Shown here: positions 57,464 through 64,000 of the stretch, piece after piece | Position numbering within the stretch: the stretch's first letter is position 1 | Layout: the number at the start of each line of letters is the position of its first letter | Source: Vicia villosa | Lineage: Eukaryota > Streptophyta > Magnoliopsida > Fabales > Fabaceae | Direction of reading: 5' to 3' | NCBI RefSeq assembly: GCF_029867415.1 | Contig: NW_026706272.1 | Coordinates: 1 to 64,000, forward strand | Length of the DNA: 64,000 nt | Translations under genes and position numbers: made by a program | Notes under the pieces: model-generated | Databases searched by the model: none | The model's input: the letters and a program-made list of their open reading frames with translations, nothing else | Told to the model about the DNA's origin: nothing

Positions 57464-60400
57464 TGTAGCGGGGAAAATCTGATATCGAAGCCATAGGATT
57501 GACTCGAATCAATATTTCGTTTGAAATCGCCACCGCGCTTTATTTTTTCAAAGGAAAAGGGAAAAGAACGTAAAACCCAAAGTTTTGTTTTTAAAACAAG
57601 AAAGAGAACTCAGGTTCGGGTGTTGATTATATGAGGGGAAGGTTTAAAGCACCCCTCATATCTGTGGTACTCCACAGGAACCTTTTTGAAAATCTGTGTC
57701 GTGTGTGCTAAAAAAAAAGGTTTGTTTTATTTTTAAAATAAGCTCGGCAAAGCGTTAAGCCTTGTGCCTACATACCTCCTCGGTGCAATGGAGAAGTCAG
57801 AGCTAATGTAGTTCCGCTTAAAGGGCAAACATTTTTAAAACGAATAAACACTTTATCGTCGTTGGAGAGAAATACTCAGCCATTGATCTTGAGCATGAGA
57901 ACAAATGAGTTCTTTGCTTTGCAAATGAAAGAAGGGCTCCAACTCGGATAAAATCAACGAGTATGCCACTAGCTCTCTCACGCGGAAAAGATCTCATTAT
58001 ATCAATCAATTTCAAAATCGTGGGGTATAACCACTCGTTTCGACAATTAACAGTGTCTAAACTTTTTGAAGAAAAAGGCCACTAAGGGCAAAAGATATTT
58101 TAAGAGAAAAGGTTTTGAAAAGATGGCAAACATAAGAAGGTTTTTGATAAAGGGAGAAGATTTTGAAAATTTAAGAATGGGAGGAGATGAAGAGGCTATC
58201 CTATTGCGTAAAATAAAAGCTAAGGAAAGAAATGGTCTAACCGAAGAAGAAGCCAACACTTGACATTATGAGTCAAGGTAGAGTTCCCATCCTTTGGACT
58301 TATCAATACCAAACCAACATTATCACTTGGGGATCCAAATGAATTTATTATCTTAGCACCACTTCGCATTAAGCACATTAAAATTCTGACGAAAATCGGG
58401 CAGAGTAACGGCTGTTTTCGGGTAAAATCCTTATCTCAATGCCTTGGAATTAACCATCAAGGGCTTTCAAGGAAATACCTGCATACATAAACAAACAACA
58501 ATCCGATGCCAGACAGACAGAACAATCACAGAGTAATAACAGAATGAGGGTCCAGAGGTACTAGGTCCATAAGTCCGAATCTCCAAAATGCTAGGGATAG
58601 TAACCAATAGTCCAAAAGAGAGCCTTAAGTGTTTTTTAGATTTTTGTTGTTTATTAGTGTTTTAGCATAAAAGTAAAGTACGGTCCAAGTGGACAAAGAG
58701 AAAATAGCGGAAACATAAACATATGTCCAAATGGACAAAGAGAAAATAGCGGAATATAAACGCCCAAATGGACAAAGAAAAAATGGCGGAATGTAAATAT
58801 GATGAAATGATAAAATAAAGCAATAAAGCGTAAAATAAAAGAGCGATATAATAAATTGCGGAAATTAAAGTCAATTGTTAGATGTTAAAGATAACCATCT
58901 TGAAACTTGTCAAGTATGTTATCAAAGTTAGTAATTAAGATCGATGGTGAGTGAAGGATGTACTCGGATTTAAATTCAATAGAAATTTATCAGAAGCTTG
59001 ATAAAATCATAGCGACTACACGATAAACCTCTATAAGTCATAAATAAATCGCATACAATTCTCTTCCATATTTGATCTTTTTGATTCGGGACACGAAATA
59101 TTGCGCTATGTTAAGCAGATCGCCAAGTGATTTATGTAGAAATCACCCTACAACGAGGCCGGTCAAAACTTTATGTGCTAATGCATGCGAGAAGAACGAT
59201 ATGTAGATCATTTTCCGAAAGCAATACCGCACGAAAAGAAAAATAGGAAGCGATCTCGTCTTTACCAAGAATCCATAAGAATCCTCAAGGCATTAAGACT
59301 TTCATCGATCAAAATAAAAAGAGATAAAAGATGGAACCACATCAAAGGCTCCTTTCATCCATAATTTCAATCACTTAATATTGCGGATTTTGATTCTCAT
59401 CCTATCGACGCCCTAAGTCCATTTAAATTAGAGATAAATTAGGCCTCTAACTTGTGATTCAAAGAAAATATCAAAAGAATGGAGTAGAAGATGAGTTGGA
59501 ACTAAAAACAAGTCAAAAACCACAAAAACAAGCATTTTGCCCAGATGTAAATCGATTTGCACAGAGTGTAAATCGATTTACATAACTCTGTTTTCAAAAT
59601 CTGCGCAGTTTTCAGTTGTGTAAATCGATTTGCACAAGATGTAAATTGATTTGCACAACACAGTTTTAAAAAAAAACAGCAAATAAAGAGAAGAAAACTT
59701 GTTTAAACATAAAACCAAACACCTTGTGATCTTGGATCAATTTGTGCACGAAAATGTATCAAGTAAGCCAGCAAAACACATCAATGTAGCACCAAAGGTG
59801 CATCAAGCATAAACAACAATGGATCACATCTTGAATTATGGAATGGATCTAGAATTTTACCAAATCTTTCACAAACTTTGAATCTTCTTCAAGAACACAC
59901 AACCACAAGCCTTGATCTCTCACAATTGATGAAGAAAGTAGTGTTTATGTTGAGGTTTAGCTCTAAATTAGTGAGGTTCAAGATGTGACTCACTAATTTG
60001 TGTGGAAGAAAAAGAGCTTTGAGTGATGGGTTTGGAAGAGGTGAGGAGAGAATTTGCAATAAGTTTCTTGGCTATCCAAGCTTGAAAAATGAAGAGGGGA
60101 GTGCCTCAATTTATAGCACTTAGGCTTGGGAAATTTTGTGGCTTGGAGTTAGGATTGGAAAATAGGATTAGGCTTGGGAAAAGGTTTTGGAGCCAAAAAT
60201 GAAATCCAATGGTCCTGATGCAATCACTTGAGGGTTTATGATTAAATGATGTAGAGAATCAAATGTAAGAACTAAGTCATGCTTCCCATGCTTGCAAATG
60301 ATGTCAACACTTTCAAAAGCTGAAATTTGCCTTCATTTTTCCAAATTCGCACTGGTGCAATCGATTTGCACCTTATGCAAATCTATTTACATTGCTGAAA

Positions 60401-60803
60401 AAAGGCAAAATCTAGGGCAAAAACAGTTATGCAAATCGATTGCTGTCTTATGCAAATCGATTTGCACTGATGGCAGAAGCAAATCTGGTGCAGAAACAGT
60501 TGTGTAAATCGATTTACACCTTATGCAAATCGATTTGCACAGTGAAAATGTTGAAAAATGCTCCTTTGATGGATATTTTGACTTGGTACCTACAAAACAC
60601 AAACATACAAGAGCACAAGGCAATATTTTTGGTATTTTGGTTAGTAAAACAATATATACAAGACTAAAACATGGGTGCTTGATGATTCCGTTGCAGATGA
60701 ATTGAGCATAACACCACAAGTAGAGTTCTAAGTTAAAACTTCTTGATTGATGATTGGTATGCAAATGATGTGTGATCTTAGGGTCAAAAATTGGGGTATG
60801 ACA
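57464..60803 (-). mobile_element. element G LTR 2, 3.34 kb
   Basis: Same termini as LTR 1 and again with the polypurine tract on one side (60804 onward) and a primer-like site on the other. TATA box at 60108-60116. Palindrome pairs are kept, for example ATCGAT at 59551/59572, with one copy changed to ATTGAT near 59646, a C-to-T change at its CpG. Confidence 0.9.
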
Positions 60804-61744
60804 GATGCCCCTATTTAAGTTTCTTCGATTCGGAGATACGATGATTGGAAATCTTCGTTTTGACGAAATCGAAGAGACTTAAATATATAAAACACAATTT
60901 TTGAACCTAAGATGCTATGCAATGTTTAATGAATGCATATGATGTGGATAAAACACGACAACACCGGGGAGGAAAAGGAACTCCACTGGGGAAACAAATG
61001 TCTTGCTGGCATAACTCCACTGGGGAAGGCAAGACTTTGTTGGAGAGATGAAACTTTGGTGGGAAAAGAAACTTCTCTGGGGAAACATTTCGCACCAGAG
61101 AGGTTAAAGCAATCACCTTTCGCTGGAGATGATAAAGGGGGGCATCCTCTTTCACTGGGGATGAGAAAGTACGCATCCTGAATCAGAATACCAATTTTTC
61201 GTTAACACACCATCGTACCACTGATGATATGAAGAGATGTATCTTCGTACCACTGACGATAACATTTTGATTCGTGGACCATCCTCTTACTCAATAGTTG
61301 AAGGTAGAAGAAAATCGAATAACCGTCTCAATAGTTGACGATAAGCTACCAACTCAATAGTCGAAGGTAGAAGCAAATTGAATTACCGCCTCAATGGTTG
61401 ACAATAAGCTGCTGAGAACAATAAGTTGCCGCTAAGAATAGGGATCAACTTCTTCAAGGACATGGCTTGAGAAAAGGAACTGGATGCAAACTGTCACTTC
61501 TGATGAAGGGACTTACCATTTTCTGACTTTGCTGAGGAATCTTTAAGCAAAACGAACTGTCTTCGTGAAGAAGGCTGCCATTCGTTATCTCAAAGGGAAA
61601 CAAACTGTCTTCTGCTGAAAGAGACTGCCATTTGCCGACCCTGTCGAGAAGTCCTCAAGCGGAACGAACTGTCTTCTGCTGAAAGAGACTGCCATTCGTT
61701 GACCCATCTTAGGAAAAAGTGAGCAAATTGTCTTCTAATGGAGG
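60804..61744 (-). mobile_element. element G 3' UTR fragment at right end of array
   Basis: Near-identical to 42951-43890. It breaks off in the first tandem-repeat unit at about 61744, with no LTR and no target duplication. Confidence 0.85.
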
Positions 61745-62160
61745 AAACTTACCCATATTCGAAAGAATCTAGAAACCTGAGCAATTTAAACAACATACCT
61801 GGACTTTTACAAAAGTCTTGATCAATAGATGTTATTTGAAGAAGAACAATGTCACATAAGATGTCAGAACATAACTCAAGACATATTTATTCTTAAAGAC
61901 CAGCAAGGATTATTCTTTTTATTATCGACTAAAAACATGTATTGATGGTGTGTATCACTTGTTCTGACTTAGTGCATGTTCCAACCTATGCACAAGTCCA
62001 CCTGATGTTGTTCTTCTTCAAATAACATCTATTGATCAAGACTTTTGTAAAAGTCCAGGTATGTTGTTTAAATTGCTCAGGTTTCTAGATTCTTTTTCGT
62101 TTCATTCTTTTGAGTCTTGTTTGAGTCTCTCATGTCCTTCTTTCGAATATGGGTAAGTTT
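61745..62160. repeat. imperfect inverted repeat at the array junction
   Basis: The left arm 61745-61847 (starting AAACTTACCCATATTCGAAAG) is the near-perfect reverse complement of 62010-62160. The right arm has ~48 extra bases (about 62091-62139). The arms enclose 61848-62009, which resembles copia A 10765-10930. The right arm also has a counterpart in copia A (10930-10980); the left arm does not. Confidence 0.8.
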
Positions 62161-63033
62161 AGAGTCTATATAGGGTATGTTTGTCAACTTGTGACAAACA
62201 TAGGGAATAAGGGTAGTGTTCATAACTTGTTAAGTCTGAGGTCATTCTTTGCAATTATTTTGTAAAGAATTTTTTTCAATTTTAGAGTCTTGTTTCGAGT
62301 CATGAACATAAATTGTTTCTTGTGTTCTAAGTCATTCTATAGAGGTCTGTTATCTCTATGGATAGTCCAAGTTATTGAATCATTCTAAAGTCATGAACAT
62401 TGATTGTCTTGTGTTCTGAATTATCCAAAACAGAGGTCTGGTTCTCTATGTCTGTAAATGGATAATCCAAGTGTTTAAATTTCCGTTAGTGAGTATCCTC
62501 TTATGCTCTAAAAGAGGATGTTGTGTCAATTTGTGTCGTAGCATAGTTCTCAGTTTGAGGGGGAGCATTTAGTATTTTCTTCCTCATGCGCATCATGGCC
62601 TCAGTTTTCTCCTTCTCTATGAAGATGATATCTGTGATGTTATGTTTCCTATGCTATAGTGAGTTCTCCTTCAACAAAGCCTTTGTCTTATTATGGCTAA
62701 AAAGGGGGAGAAGTGGTTATGTTATGTTATCTCTGAAGAGCAACTTTTAAGGGGGAGAAACTTTGTGTGGTCTATGGGATCCTTAAAAGAGAGAGAGAGA
62801 ACATTGGAGTTGGACCTGCCAAAAAGATGTTCTAGTATGATGTCTCAACGTCATAAAAGAAGACTGAAGACTGTCACTTGTAAAGTTTGAAATATCATAA
62901 ATAGTGACTACTAAAGACTTCTAAATTGCTGCTACTGAATTGTAATGTTTAAACCCTTGTATTTTTTATGCTTCTGTAATACAAAGGTTATGTAAATTAG
63001 TTTTAGCCAAAATAAGCCAAAGGGGGGGATTGT
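62161..63033 (+). mobile_element. 3' end of a copia element internal region, with polypurine tract
   Basis: No coding frame. It shares AGTTTTAGCCAAAATAAG and the polypurine tract CCAAAGGGGGGGAT (63017-63030) with copia A (19155-19181). Only TGT of the expected LTR remains before another LTR begins. It could be the right part of copia B, separated from it by the G array. A perfect hairpin (11-bp stem, 5-nt loop) is at 62176-62202. Confidence 0.7.
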
Positions 63034-64000
63034 TGAAGGTTGAGAAAACACTTAGAAGGGGGGGGGGGAATGAATAAGTGGGTTTTAAAAACTTTATGAA
63101 GGAAAGATAATCAGAACACAATTATTTTTATCCTGGTTCACCTTCTCAATAAGGCTACCTCCAGTCCACCCTCAACAAGGTGATTTGCCTCTCTCAACCG
63201 AGGTCTTAATCCACTATAATCAGAACCTATCACACTTGCACGACCAACTGCCGTGACTCACAATACAATGCACGAGCCAAACTGCTGGTGACTAACGCCC
63301 CTCACAAGCCAAACGCTTGTGACTAACCAATCTTCTAAGACTCAACTAGTCCTATGCTTCTTGAGACTTCTAACCCAACAGGTTTGTCAAGGACTTAGTT
63401 ACCATGTAACTTCAGTTGATAGTGTATAGTTTTGCTTCTAGAAAGCTGTAATCACCACCGAGATATTTCACTAATATTAAGTACAAAATAATGAACTCAG
63501 AATATGAATGAAAGAATTTAGCTTCCAACAATTTTTCTTCGCACTTGATGATTTATCAGAATTGCAGCGTTCTTGTGTGTTCTTTCTTGTTTCTTTCTAT
63601 TTCGCTCGTTGTGTTATATTTTTCTTCAAACGATCATGAGTATATATAGCTTCCGAATTTTTGACCGTTATCTCCAAAGCTTGCATTCAGCATTAAATGG
63701 TTTGTGTGTTGTCTTTGCTTTTGCTTTCTCTAAGAATTTGCATGTGGATAGCTTCTTCAATCAACCTTGGAAAATACGTTTTTGGAGTGTTGCAGCCGTT
63801 TTGCTAATGATTATATCTTCAACGGTTTAATTTTAATCAATCTGCCTATACTTCTGTTCAGTCTTTGTTCTTCAACTTCTATTGTGGATTATGTCTTCGG
63901 CGTGCGATATCAGAAGTTGCTTTTCAGCGGTGTTAACTTGAATCATTCCTTATCTTCTTCTGTTCACCTTTGTTCTTCAACTTCTGTTGTAGATATGTTT
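63034..64000 (-). mobile_element. copia-type LTR, minus strand, runs off the right edge
   Basis: Its minus-strand end (…AAGTGTTTTCTCAACCTTCA, preceded by a run of ~10 C) matches the end of the solo LTR at 29956-31108, as do GACTGGAGGTAGCC and GAACCAGGATAAAAAT blocks. TATA-like GCTATATATA on the minus strand at 63641-63650. The adjacent ATTGT (63029-63033) would be its target duplication. The ORF at 63573-63830 looks spurious. Confidence 0.75.

Noticed and set aside
61745..62160. MITE or foldback transposon
   Set aside because: There is no target-site duplication and no transposon-like terminal motif. The right arm belongs to the copia family, so a repair scar is the simpler reading.

Overview
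This is nuclear DNA from a large, repeat-rich plant genome, and I see no host gene in it. The best fit is a legume of the tribe Fabeae (pea, vetch, faba bean or lentil group). The basis is Ogre/Tat Ty3-gypsy elements with 6 kb LTRs, an extra ORF1 upstream of gag and a tRNA-Arg type primer site, plus SIRE/Maximus-type and other Ty1-copia elements. That placement is inference from element families. I ran no database search.

Layout, left to right. 1-10101: 5' half of an Ogre element on the minus strand (partial gag, ORF1, primer site, 6.1 kb LTR). 10102-20384: a copia element without coding sequence (copia A), into which a 6.0 kb Ogre solo LTR (11109-17121, duplication ATATG) has inserted. 20385-21628: truncated Tat-type LTR. 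21846-36051: a second, degenerate minus-strand Tat/Ogre element (H). It is broken by a gypsy solo LTR (23718-25587, GGGGA), a copia solo LTR (29956-31108, TCTAT), another Tat solo LTR (31293-35064, CCCAC) and, at 36052, a copia element (B). 39288-61744: a tandem array of a pol-less Tat element (G) in minus orientation, read right to left as 3' UTR, LTR, internal region with a short gag, LTR, 5' UTR. 45410-53947: a young, apparently intact SIRE-type copia element inserted in the G unit (duplication ATAGA). 61745-63033: an inverted repeat and the 3' end of a copia element that may be the other half of B. 63034-64000: a minus-strand copia LTR running off the window.

Only the SIRE element looks able to encode a full machinery: Gag with two zinc knuckles, then protease, integrase, reverse transcriptase and RNase H in the -1 frame, with a TTTAAAT slippery heptamer directly before the gag stop. 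Other coding regions are partial (Ogre gag), of unknown function (ORF1), deleted (G gag) or pseudogenes (H integrase and RNase H).

The most unusual signals are inside LTRs. (1) Two unrelated families, the SIRE copia LTR and the G gypsy LTR, each carry five PAIRS of palindromes centred on TCGA. The two members of a pair lie exactly 21 bp apart, two helical turns (one pair is at 22). (2) The Ogre LTRs carry two arrays of small hairpins with a constant loop and stems whose sequence changes from copy to copy while staying complementary. (3) Ogre/Tat LTRs carry two tandem tRNA-like modules with Pol III A and B boxes. Positions are given so that each can be tested.
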